Shown here in pieces: positions 1 through 13,211 of a stretch of 64,000 bases of DNA. Below the pieces are notes generated by a model. It did no database searches and was not told the origin of the DNA. It worked only from the letters and a program-made list of their open reading frames with translations. The DNA lies in the NCBI RefSeq assembly GCF_018991925.1, contig NW_024748870.1, positions 5,008,373-5,072,372 of the forward strand, written 5' to 3'. The first letter of the stretch is position 1, and the number at the start of each line of letters is the position of its first letter. Source of the DNA: Homarus americanus (Eukaryota; Arthropoda; Malacostraca; Decapoda; Nephropidae). The position numbers and the translations under genes were made by a program.

Positions 1-450
1 AAGTAAATTCTCATCAAAATTATGCCGTCTGTGATTATGGTTTTCAAACAATATTCAAAGACAAAATGTAATATATAACGGAACTACCCAACCATATAGC
101 CATCCGTTCGTCTGTATGTCAGTCCATTACCAATTTGGTTACCTAACCATAACTAGAGTTTCCTTGTGCAATAAACATGACGTTACATAGATATATACCT
201 TGTGCTTACTGAGAGGAGGAAGGTCCCTTATTATTCTAGGATTTTAGGGGTCAAAGGTCAGAGTCAGTGAAAAAAATATTATTACTTTGCGGATTCTAAA
301 ACTAATATCATTCACTGGTGACCATAATAACATACAGGTCTCTTGCTTCTAGGGAGAAATGAACACTTCACTTCTATTGTCTAAGGAGAAAGAAAGGTTA
401 AGAATAAATTGAATCGTGGTGTTTCAGTGAATCATGGTGGTTCAGTGAAT
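1..450. other. Unique AT-rich DNA, no gene seen
   Basis: No open frame of note, no repeat and no protein similarity that I can recognise. The last 40 bases contain two loose copies of a TGGTGNTTCAGTGAA word that leads into the tandem repeat that follows. Confidence 0.5.
248..260 (+). promoter_or_regulatory. DR1-type nuclear-receptor-like motif
   Basis: GGGTCA-A-AGGTCA is seen: two direct half-sites of the AGGTCA type separated by one base. This is the classical DR1 arrangement bound by RXR/USP or HNF4 homodimers. The word match is exact, but no function is shown. Similar words recur at 10.4 kb and near 53.4 kb, which may reflect a shared repeat rather than regulation. Confidence 0.25.
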
Positions 451-622
451 GGGTAGACTATATCATGTTGGTTGAGTAAATGGTAGACTATATCATGTTG
501 GTTGACTGAATGGTAGACTATATTATGTTTATTAAGTGAATGGTAGACTATATCATGTTGGTTGTGTGAATGGTAGACTATATCATGATGATTGAGTAAG
601 TGGTAGACTATATCCTGCTGGT
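451..622 (+). repeat. 30-bp tandem repeat, six copies
   Basis: The word GTAGACTATATCATGTTGGT begins at 453, 483, 513, 543, 573 and 603, so the period is exactly 30 bp. Copies differ by a few substitutions and no indels. Because 30 is divisible by three, the minus strand reads as a repeating ten-residue peptide (DIVYH...NQH). That open frame is a by-product of the repeat and not evidence of a gene. Confidence 0.93.
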
Positions 623-906
623 ATATATCCCCCCCCACACACACACCCAGCCACCAAATTCCTAGCCACGGAAGATCTAGGTTACTACAGTGTTACCAAT
701 GTTATCACTCCTCCTCTACCTCATTCACCATCTAAACAAAATAAGGAAAATAACACGATTAATGCACGGAATAAAATCCCTAGCTACTCCAAAACACAAT
801 CCCGATACCATGATATCTATCTGTTTATAATGTGAAGAAGAGATGCGTTTTAGTCATTTAGAAGGGGAAATAAAACGGGGATTGGAATCATCGACAGAGA
901 CAGAGG

Positions 907-907
<1 letters not shown>

Positions 908-948
<41 letters not shown>
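908..948 (+). repeat. (TG)n microsatellite
   Basis: Perfect TG dinucleotide run of about 41 bp. Confidence 0.97.
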
Positions 949-949
<1 letters not shown>

Positions 950-1097
950 GCAACAGCCTCTCAAAAGGTCTGAGGGAGGGGACGCGGTGTTAAGCCCGAC
1001 TGCTATCTGTCAATGACTTTTCGGCTTCAATGAAAGTACTAGAATTAAGGCCTTGACTGCTTGTTGATGTTTCATTCATAGTGTTATGACGCAGAGG

Positions 1098-1098
<1 letters not shown>

Positions 1099-1131
<33 letters not shown>
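1099..1131 (+). repeat. (TG)n microsatellite
   Basis: Perfect TG run of about 32 bp, followed by TG/TA-rich sequence. Confidence 0.96.
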
Positions 1132-1133
<2 letters not shown>

Positions 1134-1254
1134 ATATGAACATGAATGTGTGCCAGTGTGTATGAACGTTTATACATGCATAAAATCATATGCAATAGTG
1201 AATATGTATATAATGTATGTATGTGTTATAAACTTAACGTCCTTAAAAACGTGT

Positions 1255-1620
1255 CATCTTTTTTCCTGTCTTTACCCCATCAGCCCTCGTCTTCCTTCCC
1301 TTCCTATCTGCCCTTCACCCTCCTTCCCTCCATCCCCCCCATCATTCCCTCCATCTCCCTGTCCCTCCCCCATCCTTCCCCCTCCATCTCCCTCCCCATC
1401 CTTCCCTCCATCTCCCCATCCCCTCCATCTCCCCTCCCCATCCATCCCTCCATCTACCCTACCTCATCCTTCCTTCCATCTCTCCCCATCCCATCTTCCC
1501 TCCATCTACCCTCCCCACCGTTATCTCCTAATCCTCTCACCTTTCTCTCCCCATATGCCCTCCCCCTCATTATTCCCTCCACCCACTGCCTCCTCACCTG
1601 GCCTTCCAATTACCCTCTCA
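1255..1620 (+). repeat. Polypyrimidine tract of CCTCCATCTCCC-like words
   Basis: Almost only C and T with scattered A. Imperfect iterations of CTTCCCTCCATCTCCCC give a loose 12-20 bp periodicity. Two overlapping plus-strand frames of about 200 codons cross it, but they are Pro/Ser/Leu-rich low-complexity translations and are not called as genes. Confidence 0.85.

Positions 1621-3021
<1,401 letters not shown>

Positions 3022-3055
<34 letters not shown>
3022..3055 (+). repeat. (AG)n microsatellite
   Basis: Perfect AG run of 34 bp, followed by about 140 bp of loosely GATA-like sequence. Confidence 0.96.
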
Positions 3056-3060
<5 letters not shown>

Positions 3061-4384
3061 AAATAGATGTACAGATAAACAGGGAATTCAACAGATAGAA
3101 AAAGCGATAGATCGTTAGATAAATCGAGAGATAGACAATAACAGTAATAGATCGATTAATATAGATAGGTAGGCATATCAATTGATAAGTTAATAAACAG
3201 ACTGACTGACGGTTAGATAGCTAGCATATATAAGCAAAGAGAAGGATTGACAATCAAACAGACAAAATGAACAGACTACAGGCACACTGACAAAAGACAT
3301 ACATATACCATATAGTTATACAGACTACCCCCCACTACCCTATTCTCCCCATAGTCTATATATATATTGGACCTGTTAATTTGCATCTTCGTCCATCTCC
3401 CCATCCACCCCTTCACCCACCCGCCACGTAGTTCATCGCCTCCTATGTCCACTATCACGATTAAGACAAAATACAATATCCACCATAAAGTAATAATATT
3501 GTTTTGGGTGTTCATGGTGTGTCCTTGAATGTTCTGATTACAGTTTTAAGGTTTGTGGTTGACTGACTTAACATACCTGGGAGGAGACTGTATGTGTGTA
3601 ATGTTAAAAGTATGAGATCTCTTTTAGATTCCGTCAGTCGTATTATGAAGTAAAAATTCTTAACGATTGATTATTTTGTTGATGATTATAACTATTATTC
3701 TCTCTTAAAGCAAATATATGTATGTTGGCTATATAACTAGAATATTTTCCCTCCACTTAGAGTTAGGAAGACCAATACACAGACAGTCAGACATACGTGC
3801 ACACATAGAACCAGATTTTCGTTACCTATTCTTTGCTCTGGTAAAAAAAATAAAAAGTGTAATTTTCTGATCCTGGGAAAATAATCGCTGACAATGTACT
3901 GACTGTATATATCACGAAAATAATTGGTATACATTTGCCTCGTTTTCCATTGATTTGAGTTTTATAAAAGTCAAATTATTATTGGCACCTGTTTCATTGG
4001 CGTATCAATGGTATTTGACACCCGAAATCAAACCTCTAACACTGTGACGTCATACACATCCACATTCTGTTCAGCTGATAGAGTCAACAATGAGGATGAA
4101 CGACAGTGTGAGATAAAAAAAAAAAGTTAAGGTATAATAATTCTAGTACAGAAATTTTTAATCTACGCTTTTGTTGAGTTTGAAAAATATTATGGTTTTT
4201 TTTTTAACTTTCGCTCTCTCTTTTTGTTTATCTTGTCCTATTCCTTTTTTTCTTTGCGTCTCTATTTCTATTTATTCATCTTTATTCATCTATCCGTCTA
4301 TCTATCACTCTTTCTTTATCTTCTCACTCTCACTTTATCTACCTCTTTCTAATACTGTTTATGGTCGTAATACACTCTTTTCAC

Positions 4385-4388
<4 letters not shown>
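3056..4388. other. Unique AT-rich DNA, no gene seen
   Basis: It begins with degenerate GATA/GATAGA words to about 3200, then AT-rich sequence, and turns pyrimidine-rich after 4200. No exon or RNA gene is recognisable. Confidence 0.45.

Positions 4389-4440
<52 letters not shown>
4389..4440 (+). repeat. Compound (TC)n(AC)n microsatellite
   Basis: About fourteen TC units run directly into about twelve AC units, the same order of blocks as the compound tract at 2.2 kb. Confidence 0.96.
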
Positions 4441-4447
<7 letters not shown>

Positions 4448-5094
4448 TTCCCTCACTCCATCCTTCTATATATATTTTTATTTTCGTCTCCTCTTCGTAT
4501 GGTACTTAATATAATCAAACTCACTTCGTATTAATTTTTTGTTCATCCAATTTTCATGACTTATCATTCTCATACACCTGAGAACCGCCAACTTCATGCA
4601 TTCAGCTCATTCCTTCATTATTCAATTTCTCTTAAACATCATTTTTCACTATCATCAAATCTTCAAAGTAAACATATACACTATCCTTATCCCTACCTGT
4701 CTTCCCACCTGTATTACCCTTACTCTTATATATCTGTCACAACAAAACTCTCTTAACATACAGCTAACTTCATTTTCTTACTCTTCATCATCCTGGGTAA
4801 GGCCCCCTCGCCTGCACGCCATTCAGAACTCTTCACTACCTCTCCTCCTAATCCTACACCCTCAATGAAAGTGGTCCCTAGGTAATTGCAATACCGGAAG
4901 CTCTCTGGCCCTTTCTCAACTCCCAGTCATATCTTAATTGTTGTTTAAATATTGATTCGTGGGTGGATTTTTTTTTTTTTTTTGGGTGGGGTTCACTTTG
5001 TGTCTGTCCAATGTTTGTCCAGTCTGTGTCCCAAACAAACTTAAAATTGTGTAGAACTATGTCCGTTTTTACTTATTTTATGAATTTACGTGAT
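4441..5094. other. Pyrimidine-leaning unique DNA
   Basis: Contains a poly-T run of about 15 bases near 4970. No gene is recognisable. Confidence 0.4.
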
Positions 5095-5345
5095 ATTCCT
5101 TAATGACTGTACTTAGCTCCCTTAAGAATGCATGCAATATCCCTCTAAGATGTATTTAATCTCGTTCATAACCACACTCAGTTTCACTAATTCCTGTCCC
5201 CCCCACCCCCCCCACACACACAGAAACCTACTTAACCTGTCTTATGACCGTAATCAAACTCCATGACTGTATTTTATCTCCCTCATGACCGTACCTAATC
5301 ATCATGATCGTACTCAATCTCTCAAATGACTCTACATAACCTCCC
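5095..5345 (+). repeat. Decayed minisatellite with ATGACNGTA core
   Basis: The core ATGACYGTA with an (A/T)CT-rich tail begins at 5103, 5244, 5263, 5284, 5303 and 5325. The last five are spaced 19-22 bp apart. Copies share only the core, which suggests an old array eroded by substitution. Confidence 0.6.
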
Positions 5346-5614
5346 ATCTCTCTGCTCTCACTCACCCTCACCCTCTCTTTATCATATACTGTACTCAGAC
5401 TTCCTATCTCCCGTAAATCCTGTACTCATTCTCTCTTATAATTGTACTCAGTGTCTATCAGTTACTTATTTATTAAACTATACGCTTCTATTGTCCATAG
5501 CCTTAATTCACTTTATCTTTAAATATACTTACAAATACAGACACTCAAGTATAAGCAAATACAAACAGAAACTTTCACAGATTCACATATAAACCCACAG
5601 ACAGACAGACAAAT
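5346..5614. other. Pyrimidine-rich unique DNA
   Basis: Further weak TGTACTCA words continue the preceding decayed repeat to about 5450. Nothing else is seen. Confidence 0.4.
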
Positions 5615-5668
5615 GCACACACACACACACACACACCCACACACTCACCCACACACTCACCCACACAC
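5615..5668 (+). repeat. (CA)n with CACACTCACC duplications
   Basis: A CA run passes into three tandem copies of a CCCACACACTCA-like unit, a small higher-order expansion within the microsatellite. Confidence 0.9.
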
Positions 5669-5800
5669 ATATGGGACAGATAGAAAGACAGCTCGGGGTG
5701 ATGAAACAGAATGAGGGTTTGGTAGATACAATGGTGAGAGAAGCCAAATGAATCAGGTGAACTCAATATTGAATCACGCATGACTATTTAACATCTGCCA

Positions 5801-6248
5801 GGTACAGGTATGTTCTCGTAGGTCCAGGTGTGTTCTCGTAGGTCCAGGTGTGTTCTCGTAGGTCTAGGTGTGTTATCGTTAGATCCAGGTGTTTTCTCGT
5901 AGATCCAGGTGTGTTCTCGTTAGATCCAGGTGTTTTCTCGTAGATCCAGGTGTGTTTTCGTAGGTCTAGGTGTGTTATCGTAGGTCTAGGTGTGTTATTG
6001 TTAGATCCAGGTGTGTTATCGTAGGTCCAGGTGTGTTATCGTTAGATCCAGGTGTTTTCTCGTAGATCCAGGTGTGTTTTCGTAGGTAGGTGTGTTTCGT
6101 AGGTCTAGGTGTGTTATCGTTAGTCCAGTGTCTAGGTGTGTTATCGTTAGATCCAGGTGTGTTATCGTAGGTCCAGGTGTGTTATCGTTAGATCCAGGTG
6201 TTTTCTCGTAGATCCAGGTGTGTTTTCGTAGGTCTAGGTGTAATCGTA
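5801..6248 (+). repeat. 20-21 bp minisatellite, about 21 copies
   Basis: The consensus monomer is GGTCYAGGTGTGTTNTCGTA, with a variant beginning TTAGATCCAGGTGTTTT. Monomers occur in an ordered mixture. The pair TTAGATCCAGGTGTTTTCTC followed by GTAGATCCAGGTGTGTTTTC starts at 5920, 6042 and 6188, so a higher-order unit of roughly 120-145 bp exists. Most copies carry the E-box CAGGTG or its one-base variant TAGGTG. Confidence 0.93.
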
Positions 6249-6390
6249 CCTAACCACCACTTCAGGATGTGACTACACAGACACGTCATCAAGTATGTCT
6301 GACGCTATCCAAGGAATAAATTTTCAGAGTCCCTGTATACTGGCTGATCTATGATATGTCACACCTAAGTCCTGTGTACGTGCGCGAGTC

Positions 6391-6392
<2 letters not shown>

Positions 6393-6473
<81 letters not shown>
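6393..6473 (+). repeat. (TG)n microsatellite
   Basis: About 80 bp of TG with one C substitution in the middle. Confidence 0.97.
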
Positions 6474-6474
<1 letters not shown>

Positions 6475-8003
6475 GTATGATCAGGTGTTAGGTGTGTTAA
6501 CATATGCAAATTTTTTCTTTTGACAGGAGGAATTCTATTTGTTCAATGATTTGTATTTGTATCTGTTTTTTAGTGTAGTGTAATCAAAGACCTTGCGAAG
6601 TTTGTGTTAGTCCTACGTTGGTCTCTATACTGAACTAAAATACGTGAATAAAGACCAAAGTCGTGACAAATTATAACATCAAACGTCAACACCGGAATAA
6701 TAAAGTTTTCTCTGCTCAGCGAAACATACTTTTTCACTTGTAGTAGCTGCATCCCTCAAACATACATACACCCTTGTATATACTCATACACGACCCATAC
6801 ATAGCCTCTCTTATCTACAGGTAAAGTAATGGTGTCATCCTTTAAAGCTTCCTGGCCGCTGTAATGGTGTTAGTTGTAGAGTTTTACGCCATGCTGGGGT
6901 GTTTTCCAATAACGGAGCTAATGATTAAAAAAAAATATTCTAAGCCAAGTGTCAATAAGAGTTTGTTCGTAGTAAGAGAAAAATCTTCTTTGGAGATAAT
7001 TAAGATAAATTGTATGAGAAACTTATATCTTAGGATTATCAAATGATTGTTACAGTTACCAAATAGCGGGTCACTTCCGGCTGTGTCCTATCTCGTAGCT
7101 GTGTTTGTCAAAGTATCGTTGGTTACTAAGGGAGATAAAGAGAAAGGCTGCATATTGCATTTTGCGTAACGTAAAAAAAAAAGTAAACAAAAAAATTTAA
7201 CTTGATTAAACTTTCCTATGCGAAAAAAAATGTATATGTAATTTTATATCCATTACTATAGGATTATGTAATGAAATAATATGACATGAAATTTCGGTGG
7301 TGGGCTTACCGATATAAATGAATAATAACTCTATCACAAGCACAAAAAATATTTTTATGCAAAAGTGGTGCATGCCGTCTACCTAGCATTTTTCTCATGC
7401 CTCGCTCCCCTACCTGTTTGGCACACAAATTATCATGAATATTACGGCGGTATGTTCTCCCTCGATGACCTGCTTCCACGCACATCCAAGGCATAATTCT
7501 GTCAACACTTTTTTTCCAGAATAAAGCAATTTCGGGCCAAATTTTTGTGTTTTTGTTGTTTAACTATTTTTTTTATAAAGCTGTTGACTTTTATCTTTGA
7601 TTAGGTTTTAGTATTATGAAAAGATATACTTGGTGTTGATAAAGGCAAACAAAAACTAATAATTATTTGTGAGAGGAATGATAAAGGTACAGACGCCTGG
7701 TGAAGGAAGGGATTACCGCCACCACTAACTTACTAAACCTTCAATCGTTTGCATTTAGGATTACGAATTTACACCCTTTCCCCCCGTGCTCTGCCATCCC
7801 CATATCTTTCTAACCCCCCTTCCTACTCCTCCATCTCCTCCTTCCCTCCCCATCACAAACGCAAGCTAAAACACAATAATATGGCTGAAAAAATGCAAGC
7901 ACATTCATCCTTCACCACTATAGAAGCTTATGGCCAACTCGAATTACCAAGCCTCATCCACTCCCTCCCCCTTCCCTAGATATCCGGATAACACCACCGT
8001 CCG

Positions 8004-8006
<3 letters not shown>
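6474..8006. other. Unique DNA with possible conserved stretch near 7.3 kb
   Basis: No gene was recognised. The part from about 7270 to 7510 has higher sequence complexity than its surroundings, with words such as TTTATGCAAAA and ATCATGAATATTA typical of POU/homeodomain sites. That is suggestive only; no comparison could be made. Confidence 0.35.

Positions 8007-8079
<73 letters not shown>
8007..8079 (+). repeat. (GA)n microsatellite
   Basis: Perfect GA run of about 73 bp, close behind a CCGGATAACACCACCGTCCGGAT segment whose ends (ATCCGGA/TCCGGAT) are inverted copies. Confidence 0.97.
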
Positions 8080-8081
<2 letters not shown>

Positions 8082-8285
8082 GCCCCCTACCTAAACCACA
8101 CCGCTGGTCAGCCAGGAACTCATAACACGGAGGTCGTCGGTATTTGCAAGCAATATTGAATTAAAATTTGATTGCATTACTCCACACACTAAAATCCTGC
8201 CTGCACTAACCTCATCCCATATACCTGGCTTCATTGAATTCATCGGCATCGTAAGTCTTAAAAAACGCTTGGCTGGTGCTTCATA

Positions 8286-8288
<3 letters not shown>

Positions 8289-8329
<41 letters not shown>
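8289..8329 (+). repeat. (GA)n microsatellite
   Basis: Perfect GA run of 41 bp. Confidence 0.97.
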
Positions 8330-8335
<6 letters not shown>

Positions 8336-8493
8336 TGGCCTCCGAAAAGCATGTTATTCTCTTTATTGTTTATGGACTTTATTGCGGGATTTTGCGTTGA
8401 TTTTGCCCTTGGTGTTCGTTAATATATTTATACTCGGTCCTCCTGTTAAGTTTAAAGAGTAAGTGATGAAAATTATTTATTGTAATGGGTAGA

Positions 8494-8625
<132 letters not shown>

Positions 8626-8719
8626 TATGACCGCGCAGAAGGTTTTACCCATAGTTTCTGTTTCTCTCTGTGGATTAAAGTAAAAAAAAATATGTGACAG
8701 TAAATTGAAAGGAGTTTGT

Positions 8720-9145
8720 CTGTCACGATTAGCTATTTATTTTTTTTACTCTTCCCTCCCACTATATCCCACATTATCTATCTATCTTCATTTTTCCCAT
8801 CTCATCTGACTCTCTCCTTCTCACTCCTGCTATCTCTACTCTTCTTCTCTCTCTCTCTCTCTCTTTCTTTTTATCTCTCTCCTCAAACCCTCCCCCTCTC
8901 TCTCTCTGCCTCTGCCTCCATCACTTCCCTGACCAACACAACAGGGGCTCTCCACCACACATTCCAGCCTGATCACATCATCCCATGCACGTCTCTCATT
9001 CAATTAACACCTCTACTCTATCTACTCTCCTCGCTCTCCCCTCTCTCTTTCCTTGCCTCTCCCTTCCTCCGCAATCCTTTCCTCTTTTGCCTATTAACCT
9101 CTCTTCTTCCCTGTTCCCCTACCATCTCCTCATTCTCATATAATC

Positions 9146-9176
<31 letters not shown>

Positions 9177-9590
9177 GTGGTGTGTGCGTGTGTGTATGTG
9201 TGTGTGTGTGTGTATCTCTCTCTCTCTCTCTCTGTGCTGTGTGCGTGTGTGTGTGTATGTGTGTGTATCTCTCTCTCTCTCTCTCTCTCTACTCTTCCTC
9301 CTCTCCCCATCAACACCCTAGGCCGTTCCAGCGTGTTATAACCAGCGACGCTACGCCACCTTTCACGATGCAAATGCCGAGTTGATCTATAGTCCAATAC
9401 AGAGACCCCCCCAACGCAATAAGCTCCTCTCGGACGAACGTATCCCCTATCCTCCTCCTACTCCTCCCCTTCATACTATCCCCTTCCCCCTCCTCCTTCT
9501 CTCTTCCCCATAACCCCCTTCCCATTACCTCTCCCTATCCCTCCCTCCCTTCCTCTCTCCCTCCCCCTATTCTCCTCGCGTGCATAGCCA
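8720..9590 (+). repeat. Polypyrimidine region
   Basis: The plus strand is dominated by C and T with several short TC runs. A 201-codon frame across it is almost all Ser/Leu/Pro/Phe and is judged non-coding. The part from about 9310 to 9420 is of normal complexity. Confidence 0.75.
9144..9290 (+). repeat. Duplicated compound TC/TG microsatellite
   Basis: The order is (TC)n-GTG-(TG)n-TA-(TC)n-TGTGC-(TG)n-TA-(TC)n. The block TGTGCGTGTGTGTATGTGTG is present twice, about 60 bp apart, which shows that a whole compound unit was duplicated rather than each run growing independently. Confidence 0.92.
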
Positions 9591-9886
9591 CTGGTCAGGA
9601 GGTTATGGCACGCGGGGGTGGAATGAGTTTTTTTTTTCCTCGCTTAGCGTACAAGTTATGTTGTATTCTGTAGTGCCTGTGTGTGTGTGGTGGTGGTGTG
9701 AGAGAGGCAGCAGGGAAGTGTTAACACCGTGTAATGTGAAATAACATACTGGGTGGGAAGGCGTGGGGGGGGGGGTGATGAAGGTCAGATTACGAAAGAC
9801 AGTGAAATCCACGGATGGAAAACTAGGATTTCAATGTTGTTGTGGTGTTGGTGTTCCAGCAGATGATTTGGCTGTGGGATGCTTGT

Positions 9887-9888
<2 letters not shown>

Positions 9889-9960
<72 letters not shown>
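9889..9960 (+). repeat. (TG)n microsatellite
   Basis: Perfect run of about 72 bp. Confidence 0.98.
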
Positions 9961-9963
<3 letters not shown>

Positions 9964-10395
9964 AATAAAACAAAATTACCCTACGTTGAGTGTTTTGTAT
10001 GAAACGTTTGTATGTAAGCTAGAGGTTAGACATGGTGAGTTTAATCAAATGTAAAAATCATAAAAATATAAGAGAAAAACTATAATCATAATGTATAAAA
10101 AAAAAACCAATCATGACGAAGCTATAGAAACCACGTGAACACTTGACAAAAACGACAAGTGAACCTCAATGATGTATTAATATTTTGCAAGGTAAGGGCA
10201 TAAAATTATAGCTACACAATAATGCATTACATTGAATTAAATAAGACAACCACAAAAATAAATTAAAGTAAGAATCAATATCCTACAAAACAGCAAAAGA
10301 CTAGAAAACAGAAATAGGGATAAATACAGGAAGGATACTTGATAATTAACTTGAAATAAGTGATCACCAGAGTAAAAACACACACACCCCAGAGT
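9961..10395. other. Unique A-rich DNA, no gene seen
   Basis: A-rich on the plus strand with several short A runs. Nothing recognisable. Confidence 0.45.
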
Positions 10396-10421
10396 TGACC
10401 TTTGACCCTGACCTTTGACCC
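10396..10421 (-). promoter_or_regulatory. Two tandem DR1-like motifs
   Basis: TGACCTTTGACCC occurs twice in immediate succession. Read on the minus strand, each copy is GGGTCA-A-AGGTCA, identical in word to the plus-strand site at 248. Two looser TTGACCT words follow to 10455. These could bind RXR/USP or HNF4-type receptors, or simply be a 13-bp duplication. The sequence supports the word match, not activity. Confidence 0.3.
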
Positions 10422-10498
10422 TGCCCTACTATCTTGACCTATCATTTTGACCTGCTATCTTAACCTGATGGAAATAATGCCTGGAGTGATGATAGGAT

Positions 10499-10794
10499 GA
10501 TAGATGGATATGAATGATAGAACTGATGGATGGATATGGATGATAGAACTGATGGATGGATATGGATGATAGGAATGATGGATAGATATGGATGATACGA
10601 CTGATGGATTGATATGGATGATGGGAATGATGGATGGATATGGATGATAGGAATGATGGGTGGATATGGATGATAGGAATGATGGGTGGATATGGATGAT
10701 AGAACTGATGGATGGATATGGATGATAGGAATGATGGATAGATATGGATGATAGGAATGATGGGTGGATATGGATGATAGGAATGATGGGTGGA
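10499..10794 (+). repeat. 26-bp minisatellite, about 11 copies
   Basis: Units of the form GATGGATGGATATGGATGAT followed by AGGAAT or AGAACT repeat every 26 bp (for example AACT at 10521 and 10547, GAAT at 10573). Two tail variants (GGAAT and GAACT) alternate irregularly. All three minus-strand frames read through it because 26 is not a multiple of three, giving two overlapping Ser/His/Ile/Pro frames of about 240 codons that are repeat artefacts. Confidence 0.95.
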
Positions 10795-10990
10795 TGGCTG
10801 CTGTGATAAGAATGTTAGATAGACGGATAGATGGAAATAGTAAATAGATGAATAGTATAATGAAAAACGATGGATAGTTGGATGGGATGATAGAAAATGA
10901 TGAATGGATAGATGGATGAAATGATATGAAGTAATTAAAGAGTAGGTGAAAGTAATTAAAGTCATGAATGGATGAATAAGAACGGATAAA
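10795..10990 (+). repeat. Degenerate GATGGATA-rich flank
   Basis: Scattered GATGGATAG, GATGAATGG and GAATGGATG words continue from the 26-bp array without a fixed period. It reads as an eroded extension of the same repeat. Confidence 0.55.
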
Positions 10991-11094
10991 GTAATTGGAA
11001 ATGATAGATAGGTGAATAAAAGAAACGAGAACAACCAATAATAACGAAACCGATAACAACAACAAATGAAGAAAATTAAAAGAAGAGAAAGAAA

Positions 11095-11432
11095 AAAGTG
11101 AAGAGAAAAAGAAGAATAAAGAAGACAAAGCCATGGGGAAGAGGAGAAAATCACCCCTCCACCCCCCCCTCACGCCCCTATAGACAGCAGACGGCCACCA
11201 TATTGGTTTGCCAGGTGATAGATACCAGGACGGAGGTCAGTGTCATAAGTTGCTCTGGACAGGGAGGGATGGATGGAAGGGGGGGGGGGATGAAGAAGAG
11301 TAGGATGGAGGAGGGATGGACGGGGAGAATGAGGGAGGGAGAGATGAGGGGAAGGAGAAAGGGAGTTGTTAAGGAGATAGAGGTAGAGAGGGAGGGATAA
11401 AGTGGAAAGGAGAGAAAGATGGAATAAAGATA
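11095..11432 (+). repeat. Polypurine region
   Basis: Rich in GGA, GAA and GGGGA words, including a G run of about ten at 11280. Between 11160 and 11255 the sequence is of normal complexity. Confidence 0.65.
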
Positions 11433-11694
11433 TCACATCACTATACATCTTTCTCACTCCTTATCATCCTACCCTCTTCACTTTATCACGACCAAGTTCT
11501 TTATCTCTTGCTGTTTCTTCTTTCCCTGTTCTTGTTTTGTCTTGTTCTTGTTCTTCTTCTCTTCTGGTTTCATATATATTTGTTCTTTTTTTTCTCCTCC
11601 TTGTCAACTGTGATACCTGTTTTACATCGTATTAATGCATAGCTTTGAGTTTCTTTTATCTATTTCACTATCTATTATATATGTGTTGTTCGTG

Positions 11695-11750
<56 letters not shown>
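11695..11750 (+). repeat. (TATC)n microsatellite
   Basis: Fourteen perfect tetranucleotide units. Confidence 0.97.
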
Positions 11751-11752
<2 letters not shown>

Positions 11753-13211
11753 CGTGTTTAACTAGTATTCTATCTTTCTCTCTGTCAAGCAACCTTTATC
11801 TTAACTATTGGTTATTCTATTTATACACATATTTATCTTTTCATGATTGTATCTATCATCATTAATCATTTTTGTCTGTATAAACATTATCTTTACACAT
11901 TCATTATATTTATCCATCTATGTTTCGACATGAGATTCAGGTCAAGAGAGACACCTAGTGGCAGTATGTGATATGGCCGTGAGATCTAAGTGAAATAAGG
12001 GCTTATATTTCACTAGTTTATTAATACCCTACTGTTGGTACCATTATATATAACTTTTATTAAATATGCAAATACAACAATAGTCTTCGCTAACTTTTTT
12101 TTCTATATTAAATCAAAAGTAACTGATACTGAATATTCGATAACATTTTGAATACATTATATATTATAGTCATAGGAAATAATATACAGAAAATAAGGAA
12201 ATGGGTAATTAATCAATGTTTAATTGATAATTAGGAATATATTAAGGAACAATTTTGGATAACAAGAATAGTAATTTCTTGAATATTTTATATATTTGAG
12301 TGAACTAGAACAAAAATAATTTGAACATAAGGAAAACTGGACTTGAATCACTCGAGTTACTTAACAACATCAATGACTGGCCAGCTCCAGGGCATCTCTT
12401 AAGTGCTGTATCATTAACAACATTTAGCTCATATTACAGTACGTAGTTAATCTTGTTACGCCAGTTTCTGTGAGCTCTGGCAAGTCGTATACTGCATATT
12501 AGAAATTGAGATATACGAGTATTTGAAGACATAACAGGTTGGATTGGGAATATTAAATTCATCCAGATTCTTACCTATATACTAGAGATATTTCCGTCCC
12601 TTCTCGTATGTGAGATAATATTGTAATCTATACAATAACTTAGGGAGATATTATTCAGCTCATAGGAATACTACTTCTTTTTCTTCTTGTCTATATTTTA
12701 ACATAACATAACATAACATCTTAGCTAATATAAAGTAAGATATTATTTCGTAGAGAGAAATCGTGAAGCCAATGGAAGAAGGGAGAAATCATGCCTTAAA
12801 ATAGTTCATACGCAGAGAAACACACGAACGCGCTGATTAAAACATGACTCTCGTACAAATGAGATATAGGAGTTGTGATCCTGGATGAGGGAGTGGAGGT
12901 TGTTGAGGTAAAGTGAGAATAAGTGGAGGCTAACATGAGGAGATATGAGACTGCTAAATGGAGAACTATGGTAGAGCTAAGACGAATGGGGAGAAGGAAG
13001 ATTATTTTCATGATTTGTTGAACTGGAAAATGGTAAGAAAGGGTAACTTTCTACTTTCCGACTAAGGTTTAAACCGCCCAAGGGATCTTCTGGGAAATAT
13101 GGATTAATTTTTGTTAATATTGTTTTAACTCCATGGTAGGACTGAATCAATTTATTTAAGACGGTTTTCAATGCCCCAACCTGACCAAACTTTACTTTCA
13201 TGAGGTTTATT
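11751..13211. other. Unique AT-rich DNA, no gene seen
   Basis: Long AT-rich stretch with no repeat except a short pentanucleotide run. Minus-strand frames near 12.8-13.2 kb have no recognisable protein features. Confidence 0.45.
12700..12719 (+). repeat. (AACAT)4 pentanucleotide
   Basis: Four perfect copies. Confidence 0.9.

Noticed and set aside
10429..11173. Two minus-strand frames of about 240 codons
   Set aside because: Both are readings of a 26-bp minisatellite and its A/G-rich flank. A 26-bp period opens all frames equally.
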